Source of the DNA: Mycolicibacterium aurum
Lineage (GTDB): Bacteria; Actinomycetota; Actinomycetes; Mycobacteriales; Mycobacteriaceae
Direction: 5' to 3'
NCBI GenBank assembly: GCA_900078775.1
Contig: LT549889.1
Coordinates: forward strand, 3,906,001 to 3,970,000
DNA length: 64,000 nucleotides
Under the pieces are notes generated by a model that saw only the letters and a program-made list of their open reading frames with translations, did not search any database and was not told where the DNA came from. Made by a program: the position numbers and the translations under genes. Below are positions 32,856-41,521 of the stretch, one piece after another (the stretch's first letter is position 1; each line of letters opens with the position of its first letter).

Positions 32856-34094
32856 ATGAAACGGCTCAGCGCGGGTATCGCGCTCCTCGCGGCGACCACC
32901 ATGCTCGCTTCGGCCTGCGGCAGCCGGGCCGGTGACACCGAGGCCGCCGGCGCGACCGGTTGCGTCGACGCCTCCGGCCCGACGGTCAAGGTGGGCGCCA
33001 TCAACTCGCTGTCCGGCGGACTGGCGGTCAGCGAATCGGTGATCCACGACGCCATCGTGATGGCCGTGGAGGAGATCAACGCCGACGGCGGCGTGCTCGG
33101 CAAGCAGCTCGAGCTGCTCTCCGAGGACGGCGCCTCGGAGCCCACCACGTTCGCCGAGAAGGCCCAGAAGCTGGTCAACAGCGACTGTGTGGCAGCGGTT
33201 TTCGGCGGTTACACCTCGGCCAGCCGCAAGGCGATGCTGCCGGTCTTCGAGAACGCCGACGCGTTGCTGTACTACGGGCAGCAGTACGAGGGCCTGGAAT
33301 CCTCGCCCAACATCTACTACACCGGCGCCACCACCAACCAGCAGATCATCCCGGCCCTGGACTACCTGAAGGAGCAGGGCGTCAAGTCGCTGTATCTGGT
33401 GGGCAGCGACTACGTCTTCCCGCGCACCTCGAACGCCATCGTCAAGGCCTACGCGGCGGCCAACGGCATCGAGATCCTGGGCGAGGACTACGTCCCGCTG
33501 GACAGCACCAACTTCTCCACCATCGTCAACAAGATCCGCTCGGCCGGTGCCGATGCGGTGTTCAACGTCGTCGTCGGCGGCTCGCTGACCGCGTTCTTCC
33601 GCGAATACAACAGCGCCGGACTGACTCCCGAGGTGATGCCGGTGATGTCGATGTGCGTCGGCGAGGAGGAGGTGCGCAGCATCGGCGCCGCGAGCCTGGT
33701 CGGCCAGCTCTCCTCGTGGAACTACTACCAGACCCTCGACACCCCGGCCAACAACACCTTCGTCGCCGACTTCAAGGAACGGTTCGGCGCCGACCGGGTG
33801 ACCTCGGACCCGATGGAGTCCGCCTACACCGCGGTGCTGCTGTGGAAAGCCGCTGTGGAGAAGGCCGATTCGTTCGAGGTGGCCGACATCCAGGAGGCCT
33901 CCGGCGGGGTCAGCGTCGACGCCCCGGAGGGCACCGTCACCATCGACGGGGAGAACCACCACGTCACCAAGACCGCCCGCATCGGCAAGGTGTCCGGCGA
34001 CGGTCTGATCGAGCAGGTTTGGGAGTCCCCGCAGCCCATCACCCCCGACCCGTTCCTCAAGGACTACCCCTGGGCAGAAGGCATCACCGGCTGA
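32856..34094 (+). CDS. urtA: urea ABC transporter substrate-binding lipoprotein UrtA
   Basis: A 412-residue lipoprotein: signal peptide with lipobox LASAC (Cys 21), then a branched-chain-amino-acid-type binding protein fold (VKVGAINSLSGGLAVSE, EEINADGGVLGKQLELLSEDGAS, LYYGQQYEGLESSPNIYYTGA). The YYGQQYEG/NIYYTGA pattern is typical of UrtA/FmdD urea or amide binders. The permease and ATPase genes urtBCDE, which normally follow, are absent; urease genes follow directly. ATG 32856 has a CGGAGGCGG ribosome site. First gene of the urease operon, overlapping ureAB by one base. Confidence 0.9.
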   Translation: MKRLSAGIALLAATTMLASACGSRAGDTEAAGATGCVDASGPTVKVGAINSLSGGLAVSESVIHDAIVMAVEEINADGGVLGKQLELLSEDGASEPTTFAEKAQKLVNSDCVAAVFGGYTSASRKAMLPVFENADALLYYGQQYEGLESSPNIYYTGATTNQQIIPALDYLKEQGVKSLYLVGSDYVFPRTSNAIVKAYAAANGIEILGEDYVPLDSTNFSTIVNKIRSAGADAVFNVVVGGSLTAFFREYNSAGLTPEVMPVMSMCVGEEEVRSIGAASLVGQLSSWNYYQTLDTPANNTFVADFKERFGADRVTSDPMESAYTAVLLWKAAVEKADSFEVADIQEASGGVSVDAPEGTVTIDGENHHVTKTARIGKVSGDGLIEQVWESPQPITPDPFLKDYPWAEGITG

Positions 34095-34795
34095 TGCACC
34101 TCACACCCAAGGACGAGGACCGGCTGCTGCTGTTCCTGGCCGCCGAACTGGCCCGCAAGCACCGCGCGGCCGGCCTGGCGCTCAGCTATGCCGAGGCCCG
34201 GGCCCTGATCGCCGATGAGGTGGTCGAGGCGGCCCGCGGCGGTGCGAGCGTCGCCGACGCCGCGGCGCACGGGGCGAGCATCCTCACCGACGACGATGTG
34301 CTGCCCGGGGTGCGCACCCTGCTGGGATCCGTTCAGGTGGAGGCGTTCTTCTCCGACGGGCAGAAGCTGGTGACCGTGCACGACGCGATCGGCCCCGGCA
34401 GCCGCAGCGCCGCCGACCTGGCGGTGGTCCCCGGCGAGGTGCTGGCCGCCGAGGGCGAACTCGAGCTCAACGCCGGGCGCGCCACCGCCGCGATCACCGT
34501 GGAGAACACCGGGGACCGACCCATCCAGGTCGGTTCACACTTCCACTTCTTCGAGACCAACCGGGCGCTGCGTTTCGACCGCCGGGCCGCGTTCGGGATG
34601 CGCCTGGACATCCCGTCCGGCACCGCGGTGCGCTTCGAACCGGGTGAGGCTCAGGAGGTCTCGCTGACCAGCTACGGCGGTGAACGCCTGGTGATCGGGC
34701 AGAACGATGTCACCAACGCCGCCACCGACACCGCCCCGGACGAGGAGCTGATGGCCAAGATGCACGCCCTCGGCTTCCTGGACACAGGAGCCTGA
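34094..34795 (+). CDS. ureAB: urease gamma-beta fusion protein UreAB
   Basis: A 233-residue fusion. Residues 1 to about 100 are a complete UreA gamma subunit (HLTPKDEDRLLLFLAAELARK, GLALSYAEARALIADEVVEAAR, VPEVxTLLGSVQVEAFFSDG-like), and about 108-233 a complete UreB beta subunit (GEVLAAEGELELNAGR, VENTGDRPIQVGSHFHFFETNRAL, RFEPGEAQEVSLTSYGGERLVIG). Many bacteria, including M. tuberculosis, encode these as separate ureA and ureB. ATG 34094 overlaps the urtA stop, and ureC starts two bases after the stop. Confidence 0.93.
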   Translation: MHLTPKDEDRLLLFLAAELARKHRAAGLALSYAEARALIADEVVEAARGGASVADAAAHGASILTDDDVLPGVRTLLGSVQVEAFFSDGQKLVTVHDAIGPGSRSAADLAVVPGEVLAAEGELELNAGRATAAITVENTGDRPIQVGSHFHFFETNRALRFDRRAAFGMRLDIPSGTAVRFEPGEAQEVSLTSYGGERLVIGQNDVTNAATDTAPDEELMAKMHALGFLDTGA

Positions 34796-34796
34796 G

Positions 34797-36512
34797 ATGG
34801 TCTACCGCATCAGCCGGGCCCGCTACGCCGAGTTGTACGGGCCGACCACCGGGGACCGGGTCCGCCTCGCCGACACCGAACTGCTGGCCCGGGTCGAGGC
34901 CGACGCCACGGTGTACGGGGACGAGGCCGTCTTCGGCGGCGGTAAGACCATGCGCGAGGGTATGGCGGTGCACGGGGATATCACCAACGCTGACGGTGCG
35001 CTGGACTTCGTCATCACCAATGCGCTCATCATCGACGCGGTACTGGGAATCCGTAAGGCGGACATCGGGATCCGGGACGGGCGCATCGTCGGCGTCGGCA
35101 AGGCCGGCAATCCGCGCACGATGGACGGGGTGGACCAGAACCTGGTCATCGGGGCCGGCACCGACATCCGGTCCGGGGAGGGCATGATCGCCACCGCCGG
35201 CGCCATCGATGTGCACGTGCACTTCGACAGCGCCGGCCTGGTCGAGGAGGCCATCTCCAGCGGCATCACCACCATGATCGGCGGCGGCCTGGGCCCGGTC
35301 ACCGTCGGCATCACCTCCTCCGGGCCGACCAACCTGGCCCGGATGCTGCGGGCGGCCGAGGCGTTCCCGATGAACTTCGGTTTCATCGGCAACGGCAGCT
35401 CGTCCAGTGTGGGGCCGCTGATCGAGCAGGGCCTGGCCGGGGCCATCGGCTACAAGATCCACGAGGACTGGGGCGCCACCCCGGCGGCCATCCGGGCCTC
35501 GCTGGACGCCGGGGACGAACTCGACCTGCAGGTGCAGATCCACACCGACACTCTCAACGAGTCCGGGTTCTACGAGGACACCATGGCCGCGATCGGCGGA
35601 CGCCCGATCCACACCTATCACGCCGAGGGAGCCGGTGGCGGGCACGCACCCGACATCATGCAGGTCGTCGGCGAGCCGTATTGCCTTCCGTCCTCGACGA
35701 ATCCGACGAACCCGTACACGCTGAACACCTTCGACGAGCACCTGGACATGGTGATGGTGTGCCATCACCTCAACCCGCGCATCCCCGAGGACGTGGCGTT
35801 CGCCGAATCCCGGATCCGGCGGGAGACCATCGCCGCCGAGGACGTGCTGCACGATCTGGGCGCGATCTCGGCGATGGGGTCGGACTCCCAGGGCATGGGG
35901 CGCATCGGGGAAACCATCGCCCGCACCTGGCAGCTGGCCTCCCACATGCGGGCCACCCGCGGGCCGCTGCCCGCCGACGAGGGCACCGGCGCGGACAACG
36001 CCCGCATCCTGCGCTACATCGCGAAGCTGACCATCAATCCGGCTCGGCTGTTCGGCATCGACCACGAGGTCGGATCGCTGGAGCCCGGCAAGCTGGCCGA
36101 CATCGTGTTGTGGGAACCGAAGTTCTTCGGCATCCGGCCCGAGGTGGTGTTCAAGGGCGGCTTCCCGGCCTGGTCGGTGATGGGCGAGGCGAACGCCTCG
36201 CTGATGACCTGTGAGCCGCTGAAGTACCGGCCGCAGTGGGCCGCGTTCGGTCGCACCCCGGCCGACGTGTCGGTGAACTTCGTCGCCCAGGCCGCCGTCG
36301 AAGCCGGCCTGGGTGCCCGGCTCGGCCTGGACACCCGGCTGGTGGCCTGCCGCGGTGCCCGGGCGCTGACCAAGGCCGACCTGCTGCACAACGACTACCT
36401 GCCCGACATCCGCATCGAACCGGACACCTACCGGGTGATCGTCGACGGCCGACTGTGCCAGAGCACCCCGATGACCTCGGTACCGCTGGGCCGCCGGTAC
36501 ACGCTCAAATAG
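34797..36512 (+). CDS. ureC: urease alpha subunit UreC (catalytic)
   Basis: A 571-residue amidohydrolase, full length. Nickel ligands are visible: HVHF (DVHVHFDSAG), the Lys to be carbamylated (IGYKIHEDWG), HTD, HTYHAEGAGGGHAPD, and the Asp in MGSDSQGMGR. The mobile-flap Cys/His (CHHLNPRIPED) is present. Hydrolyses urea to ammonia and carbamate in the cytoplasm as part of the UreABC complex. No defect is seen, so the enzyme should be active if nickel is supplied by UreDEFG. Confidence 0.97.
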   Translation: MVYRISRARYAELYGPTTGDRVRLADTELLARVEADATVYGDEAVFGGGKTMREGMAVHGDITNADGALDFVITNALIIDAVLGIRKADIGIRDGRIVGVGKAGNPRTMDGVDQNLVIGAGTDIRSGEGMIATAGAIDVHVHFDSAGLVEEAISSGITTMIGGGLGPVTVGITSSGPTNLARMLRAAEAFPMNFGFIGNGSSSSVGPLIEQGLAGAIGYKIHEDWGATPAAIRASLDAGDELDLQVQIHTDTLNESGFYEDTMAAIGGRPIHTYHAEGAGGGHAPDIMQVVGEPYCLPSSTNPTNPYTLNTFDEHLDMVMVCHHLNPRIPEDVAFAESRIRRETIAAEDVLHDLGAISAMGSDSQGMGRIGETIARTWQLASHMRATRGPLPADEGTGADNARILRYIAKLTINPARLFGIDHEVGSLEPGKLADIVLWEPKFFGIRPEVVFKGGFPAWSVMGEANASLMTCEPLKYRPQWAAFGRTPADVSVNFVAQAAVEAGLGARLGLDTRLVACRGARALTKADLLHNDYLPDIRIEPDTYRVIVDGRLCQSTPMTSVPLGRRYTLK

Positions 36513-36525
36513 CAAGGAGGACAGC

Positions 36526-37143
36526 ATGTCCGAGGTACTCCGCATCGGCATCGGCGGCCCCGTCGGGTCCGGGAAGACCCGGCTGGTCGAGATGCTGGTC
36601 CCCGAACTGATCCGCCGAGGCCTGGGTGTCGCAGTGATCACCAACGACCTGGTCACCGACGAGGACGCCCAGCGGGTCCGCCGCAGCGGGGTGATCGACC
36701 CGCGCCGGGTGCTGGCCGTCGAGACCGGTGCCTGCCCACACACCGCCATCCGGGAGGACCCGTCGGCCAACCTGGCCGCCGCCCGGCGGTTGTGCGCCGA
36801 ATTCGACGATCTGGACCTGATCCTCATCGAGTCCGGCGGGGACAATCTGGCCGCCACGTTCACCTCCGATCTGGTGGACTACTGGATCTTCGTCATCGAC
36901 ACCGCCGGTGGGGACGACATCCCGCGCAAGAAGGGCATCGGCCTGCTGCAGGCGGATCTGCTGGTGGTCAACAAGATCGACCTCGCCGAACTGGTGGGCG
37001 CCGACCTGGACGGGATGCGCCGGGACTGCGCGGTGGCCCGCCCGGTCAAGCCGACGGTGTTCACCGACCTACGGTCTGGACAGGGCCTGGAGCAGCTGAC
37101 CGAGGAACTGCTGCGCGGGGTGATGCTGCCGGTCGGCACATGA
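36526..37143 (+). CDS. ureG: urease accessory GTPase UreG
   Basis: A 205-residue SIMIBI GTPase. The P-loop GPVGSGKT is at residues 11-18, the nickel-binding CPH (GACPHTAIRED) follows at about 68-70, and the G-motif NKID is near residue 148. It delivers nickel with UreD/UreF/UreE. The start ATG 36526 has an AAGGAGG ribosome site. In this operon ureG precedes ureD, ureE and ureF, an order different from M. tuberculosis ureABCFGD. Confidence 0.97.
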   Translation: MSEVLRIGIGGPVGSGKTRLVEMLVPELIRRGLGVAVITNDLVTDEDAQRVRRSGVIDPRRVLAVETGACPHTAIREDPSANLAAARRLCAEFDDLDLILIESGGDNLAATFTSDLVDYWIFVIDTAGGDDIPRKKGIGLLQADLLVVNKIDLAELVGADLDGMRRDCAVARPVKPTVFTDLRSGQGLEQLTEELLRGVMLPVGT

Positions 37144-37943
37144 TCGCCCCCGGTGAGCTGACGGTGCACACCGCGGCCGACGCCACCGGTCGCACTCGGA
37201 TCACCACTCTGCGCCAACGTTATCCGCAGCGGGTGACCACCGCGCTGCACACCGACGCCGAGTTCCCACGGGCCGCGGTGCTGTGCGTGCAGAGCCCCAG
37301 CGGCGGCACCTTCTCCGATGACGACCTGCACACCACCGTGCGCTGCACGTCCGGCACCCACCTGCAGCTGACCAGCCAGGCCGCCACCCAGGTGTTCGCC
37401 GGGGCCGGGCCCGGCGCCCGGCACCGGATCGAGTTCACCGTCGAGGCCGGGGCGGTCCTGGAGTACCTGCCGAAAACGATCATCCCGCAGTCGGATTCGG
37501 TGTTCACCCAGACGATGACGCTCGATATCGAAGAGGGCGGGGCCTACCTGGGCTGGGATGCGATCGCGGCCGGGCGGATCGCGCACGGGGAACGCTTCCG
37601 CTACGCGGCCGTCGACAGCGCCTTCACGGTGCGCACGGGTGGCCGGGTGATCGCCCGGGACCGGCAGCGCATCACCGCCGCGCACACCCTGGACGGCGAT
37701 TATCTGGCGACCCTGCTCATCGTGACACCGGGCCGGGCCGTCGGCCCGGTGCTGACCGCGGTCCGGGCCACCCTGGACGAGCATCCCGAGATCTCCGGCG
37801 GCGCCGGGGAACTGCCCGCGCGGTCCGGCGTCTTCACCCGGATCCTGGCGCGCCGGGCACCCGAACTCAACCGGGTCCGGCTGGCGCTGCACGCGGCCGC
37901 CCGTCGGTCCGTCCTGGAACAACCGATCGCAAGGAGCGCCTGA
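37140..37943 (+). CDS. ureD: urease accessory protein UreD/UreH
   Basis: A 267-residue beta-rich protein with UreD signatures: TSGTHLQLTSQAATQVFAGAG-like strand, EFTVEAGAVLEYLPKTIIPQSDSVFTQTMTLDI and GWDAIAAGRIAHGERF. It binds apo-urease and recruits UreF and UreG. ATG 37140 overlaps the ureG stop (ATGA), so the two are translationally coupled. Confidence 0.92.
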   Translation: MIAPGELTVHTAADATGRTRITTLRQRYPQRVTTALHTDAEFPRAAVLCVQSPSGGTFSDDDLHTTVRCTSGTHLQLTSQAATQVFAGAGPGARHRIEFTVEAGAVLEYLPKTIIPQSDSVFTQTMTLDIEEGGAYLGWDAIAAGRIAHGERFRYAAVDSAFTVRTGGRVIARDRQRITAAHTLDGDYLATLLIVTPGRAVGPVLTAVRATLDEHPEISGGAGELPARSGVFTRILARRAPELNRVRLALHAAARRSVLEQPIARSA

Positions 37944-37944
37944 A

Positions 37945-38424
37945 GTGATAGCCGATACCGTTCTGGGCACCGTCGCCGATCCGGCGTTCGCCGGGCGGCG
38001 CCGCCACCACGTCGACATCGGGTGGGGCGATGCGGGCAAGCACCGCCAGCTCGTCATCGCCGACACCGGCACCCAGGTGCGGATCATGCTGCCGCGCGGG
38101 TCATTTCTGCACCACGACGCCGTCATCGCCGACGACGGCACCGATGTGGTGGTGGTCCGCCGGCCCGCCGAACCGGCTATCCGGGTCCGATTCGCGGACA
38201 ACACCGCCCGTGCCATGCTGCTGCTGGGCCACCTGCTGGGCAATCAGCACGCACCGGTGGACGTCGACGTCGACGCGTTGACCGCACCGCTGTTCACCAG
38301 TGCCGCGGCCGCCCGCGAGATGCTCGCGGAGTTGGGCGTCATCGGCGAAGTCGTCGAGACCGCGATGGCCGCCGGCGGCTGGTCCGCGACCTCGGCTGAT
38401 CACCATGCCGGCCATCACCACTGA
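37945..38424 (+). CDS. ureE: urease nickel metallochaperone UreE
   Basis: A 159-residue protein with the UreE fold: N-terminal peptide-binding domain (residues 1-70) and C-terminal metal-binding domain (FADNTARAMLLLGHLLGNQHAPV, containing the conserved His). It ends in a short His-rich tail (ADHHAGHHH), as expected for nickel storage. GTG 37945 follows the ureD stop by one base, and the 3' end overlaps ureF by 20 bases. Confidence 0.9.
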   Translation: MIADTVLGTVADPAFAGRRRHHVDIGWGDAGKHRQLVIADTGTQVRIMLPRGSFLHHDAVIADDGTDVVVVRRPAEPAIRVRFADNTARAMLLLGHLLGNQHAPVDVDVDALTAPLFTSAAAAREMLAELGVIGEVVETAMAAGGWSATSADHHAGHHH

Positions 38425-39103
38425 CCCGGCCACCGCGGTGGCGCTGTGGCTGCAACTGCACGACAGCGCCTTTCCGGCCGGCCGGATGGTGCACAGCCAC
38501 GGATTGGAGGAATGGCTGGCGCAGCGGCCCGACGCGGATGCCGGGGCCATCGAGGCCGCGGTGTGCGCGTACCTCACGTACGGGTACGCGACGCTGGACG
38601 CACCGGTGACCGCTGCGGCCTGGCGGAACTGGGAGTCGCGGGAGTCGCTGCTCGAACTCGACGAACTGATCGGGTCCTACAAGCTGTTCGACAATGCGCG
38701 CACCGCATCGGTGTCGGCGGGTCGGCAGCTGGCCGCCACCGCCTGCGAGGTCGGTATCGGCGACCGGCATCCGTACCTGCTGGCCGTGCTGACCGACAGC
38801 ACACCCGGGCACGCCGCCGTGGTGGACGGGGTGGTGCAGGCCGCACTCGGCGTCACCGAGGAGCTCGCGGTGCTGGGATCGCTGCGCTCCATGCTGGGGT
38901 CGATGCTCAGCGCGGCGGTGCGCCTCGGGCGGCTCGGGCCGCTGCAGAGCCAACGCATCCAGCTGCGCACCGCGGCTGCGGTGGCCGCGCTGGCACGCCA
39001 GGCCTGCGCGCGCCCGCTGGAGGATCTGTGCAGCGTGGCGCCGGCGCTGGAGATCAGCGGGATGCGTCACGAGCAGCGGTCGTTGCGGCTGTTCGCCACC
39101 TGA
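38405..39103 (+). CDS. ureF: urease accessory protein UreF
   Basis: A 232-residue all-helical protein. The family start WLQLHDSAFPAGRMVHSHGLEEWL and the C-terminal SLRSMLGSMLSAAVRLGRLGPLQSQRIQL segment with the conserved Gln/Arg residues are present. It acts as the GTPase-gating subunit of the UreDFG activation complex. Last gene of the urtA-ureABCGDEF operon; dapC starts 28 bases later on the same strand, after a short GGTAGT-C-ACTACC hairpin-like repeat. Confidence 0.9.
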   Translation: MPAITTDPATAVALWLQLHDSAFPAGRMVHSHGLEEWLAQRPDADAGAIEAAVCAYLTYGYATLDAPVTAAAWRNWESRESLLELDELIGSYKLFDNARTASVSAGRQLAATACEVGIGDRHPYLLAVLTDSTPGHAAVVDGVVQAALGVTEELAVLGSLRSMLGSMLSAAVRLGRLGPLQSQRIQLRTAAAVAALARQACARPLEDLCSVAPALEISGMRHEQRSLRLFAT

Positions 39104-39131
39104 CCGGCGGTAGTCACTACCCTCGAACACC

Positions 39132-40292
39132 ATGACAGTTCAGCGGCTCCAGCCGTACGCGGTGACGATCTTCGCCGAGATGTCGGCGCTGGCCGCCCGG
39201 ATCGGCGCGGTCAACCTCGGGCAGGGCTTCCCGGACGAGGACGGGCCGGCCGGCATGCTGAAGGTCGCCCGGGACGCCATCGCCGAGGGCGTCAACCAGT
39301 ACCCGCCCGGGCTGGGCATCCCGGCGTTGCGCCAGGCCATCGCCGGGCAGCGCCGGCGCAACTACGGCGTCGAGTACGACCCGGACACCGAGGTGCTGGT
39401 CACCGTCGGCGCTACGGAGGCGATCGCCGCGTCGCTGCTCGGTCTGGTGGAGCCGGACTCCGAGGTGCTGGTCATCGAGCCGTTCTACGACTCCTACTCC
39501 CCCGTCGTCGCAATGGCGGGCTGTCACCGGGTGGTGGTGCCGCTGGTGCCCGACGGCCGCGGGTTCGCCCTGGACGTGGCCGCCCTGCGCGCCGCCGTCA
39601 CCCCCCGCACCCGCGCGCTGATCGTGAACTCCCCGCACAATCCGACCGGCATGGTGCTCACCGAGGACGAACTGTCCGCACTGGCCGCGCTGGCCGTCGA
39701 ACACGACCTGCTGGTGATCACCGACGAGGTGTACGAGACGCTGGTTTTCGACGACCGCAGGCACGTGCCGCTGGCCTCGCTGCCCGGCATGGCCGACCGC
39801 ACCGTCACCATCTCGAGTGCGGCCAAGATGTTCAACGCCACCGGCTGGAAGATCGGCTGGGCCTGCGGAGCACCGGAATTGATCGCCGGGGTGCGGGCCG
39901 CCAAGCAATACCTGACCTACGTGGGCGGTGCCCCGTTCCAGCCGGCGGTGGCCTACGCGCTGGACCACGAGGACGCCTGGGTGGCCGGGTTGCGCGCCGA
40001 TCTGCAGGCCAAGCGGGACCGGCTCGGCGCCGCGCTGACCGGCCTGGGCTTCGAGGTGCACCAGAGCTCGGGGACCTACTTCCTGTGCGCGGACCCGCGC
40101 CCGCTCGGTTACCACGACAGCACCGCGTTCTGCGCCGAGCTGCCGCACCGGGCCGGCGTGGCAGCCATCCCGATGTCGGCGTTCACCAGCACCGATGGCG
40201 ATTGGAATCACTTGGTGCGCTTCGCCTTCTGTAAGCGTGACGACACCCTGGACGAGGCGATCCGCCGGCTCGGGGTGCTCAAGTCCCGCTGA
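39132..40292 (+). CDS. dapC: N-succinyldiaminopimelate aminotransferase DapC-type
   Basis: A 386-residue class I aminotransferase. The PLP Lys is in TISSAAKMFNATGWKIGWACG, with SPHNPTGMVL, DEVYETLVFDD and the C-terminal Arg (WNHLVRFAFCK). It corresponds to the mycobacterial DapC (Rv0858c) of lysine and peptidoglycan synthesis; a kynurenine/methionine aminotransferase is the alternative within this subfamily. In M. tuberculosis it lies next to fadA, while here some 10 kb of accessory genes separate the two. DUF6986-alc-puuE follow in the same direction. Confidence 0.88.
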   Translation: MTVQRLQPYAVTIFAEMSALAARIGAVNLGQGFPDEDGPAGMLKVARDAIAEGVNQYPPGLGIPALRQAIAGQRRRNYGVEYDPDTEVLVTVGATEAIAASLLGLVEPDSEVLVIEPFYDSYSPVVAMAGCHRVVVPLVPDGRGFALDVAALRAAVTPRTRALIVNSPHNPTGMVLTEDELSALAALAVEHDLLVITDEVYETLVFDDRRHVPLASLPGMADRTVTISSAAKMFNATGWKIGWACGAPELIAGVRAAKQYLTYVGGAPFQPAVAYALDHEDAWVAGLRADLQAKRDRLGAALTGLGFEVHQSSGTYFLCADPRPLGYHDSTAFCAELPHRAGVAAIPMSAFTSTDGDWNHLVRFAFCKRDDTLDEAIRRLGVLKSR

Positions 40293-40309
40293 CAGGAGAA
40301 GATGAATCG

Positions 40310-41521
40310 ATGCCTGCTCTGCGCCGAGTCCCCGAGGACACGCTTGCGCGCGTGGATTCCCTGCTCACCGACGTGGATGCGGTACTGGCGGCCCGCTACC
40401 CCGGAGACGCACCCGGCAGCCAGCCGGTGCACACGGTGTACGTCAGCGCCGCCGAGGCCGGGCCGGCCACCGTCATCGAATGGGGCGCCACCGCCCTGGA
40501 ACTGCTGGACCGCCATCCCGCGGTGTTCGCCGAGCTCGGCGACGAGACCGTCCTGGCGATGGTGCGCGACCGGCTGCGCACCGCCCCCATCGCAGACCTG
40601 CGCCTCGACTTCGAGGACGGTTACGGCCGGCGCGCCGACGAGGTCGAGGACGCCGACGCGGCGCGCGCCGGGGACACCCTGCGCACGCTCGGGATCGGCC
40701 GCTGCGGGATCCGCATCAAAGGGCTGACCGCCGCGGACCGGCGCCGTTCGGTGCGCACCCTGGAACTGGTGCTCGACGCCGGGGTGCCCGCGGGTTTCGT
40801 CTTCACGGTGCCCAAACTGCGTGCCGCCGAACAGGTCACCGCCACCGTGTGGCTGTGTGAGGCGTTGGAGCTGGCCCATGACCTGCCGGCCGGCACCCTG
40901 CGCTTCGAGCTGCAGATCGAGAGCCCGCAGGCCGTCCTCGGCGCCGATGGGACGGCCACCGTGGCCCGCGCCCTGCATCTGGCCGACGGCCGGTGCGCCG
41001 GATTGCATTACGGCACCTACGACTACAGCGCGGCCTGCGGTATCGCACCCCAGCAGCAGGCCCTGGACCACGCGGTCGCCGACCACGCCAAGGCCGTCAT
41101 GCAGACCGCCGCCGCGCAGACCGGGGTGTGGGTCGCCGACGGCTCCACCCAGGTGTTCCCGGTCGGCACCGATGAGCAGGTCGCCTATTCCATCCGCCGG
41201 CATCACCGGCTGGTGACCCGATCCCTGGAGCGCGGCTACTACCAGGGCTGGGATATGCACCCCGGGCATCTGGCCACCCGCTGGCTGGCCAGCTACTCGT
41301 TCTTCCGCGCCGCGCTCACCGCAGCCGCGCCCCGGCTGCAGGCCTACCTGGATCGGCGCGGCGGCGCCATCGTCGACGAACCGGCCACCGCCGAGGCGCT
41401 GGCCACCGTGGTGTTACGCGGATTGGATTGCGACGCCTTCGATGTCGACGATGTCGCGACGCTGGCCCCGGACGCCTCCCTGTCCGTACTGCGAGATCTC
41501 AAGGACCGGAAGACGTCATGA
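40310..41521 (+). CDS. HpcH/CitE-like aldolase, DUF6986-type, of unknown substrate
   Basis: A 403-residue TIM-barrel protein of the HpcH/HpaI-CitE superfamily. Metal-binding acidic residues are visible in LRLDFEDGYGRR and FELQIESPQAVLGADG, and a conserved LHYGTYDYSAACGI strand follows. Such enzymes cleave or form C-C bonds of oxaloacetate-, malyl- or glyoxylate-like substrates. It overlaps allantoicase (ATGA) and is cotranscribed with puuE, so handling of glyoxylate or ureidoglycolate released from allantoate is a plausible role, but this is inference; no ureidoglycolate lyase was found nearby. ATG 40310 has an AGGAGAAG ribosome site. Confidence 0.75.
   Translation: MPALRRVPEDTLARVDSLLTDVDAVLAARYPGDAPGSQPVHTVYVSAAEAGPATVIEWGATALELLDRHPAVFAELGDETVLAMVRDRLRTAPIADLRLDFEDGYGRRADEVEDADAARAGDTLRTLGIGRCGIRIKGLTAADRRRSVRTLELVLDAGVPAGFVFTVPKLRAAEQVTATVWLCEALELAHDLPAGTLRFELQIESPQAVLGADGTATVARALHLADGRCAGLHYGTYDYSAACGIAPQQQALDHAVADHAKAVMQTAAAQTGVWVADGSTQVFPVGTDEQVAYSIRRHHRLVTRSLERGYYQGWDMHPGHLATRWLASYSFFRAALTAAAPRLQAYLDRRGGAIVDEPATAEALATVVLRGLDCDAFDVDDVATLAPDASLSVLRDLKDRKTS

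Noticed and set aside
32856..34094. Branched-chain amino acid binding protein (LivJ) for the urtA gene
   Set aside because: Same fold, but the YYGQQYEG pattern and the overlap with urease genes favour UrtA.
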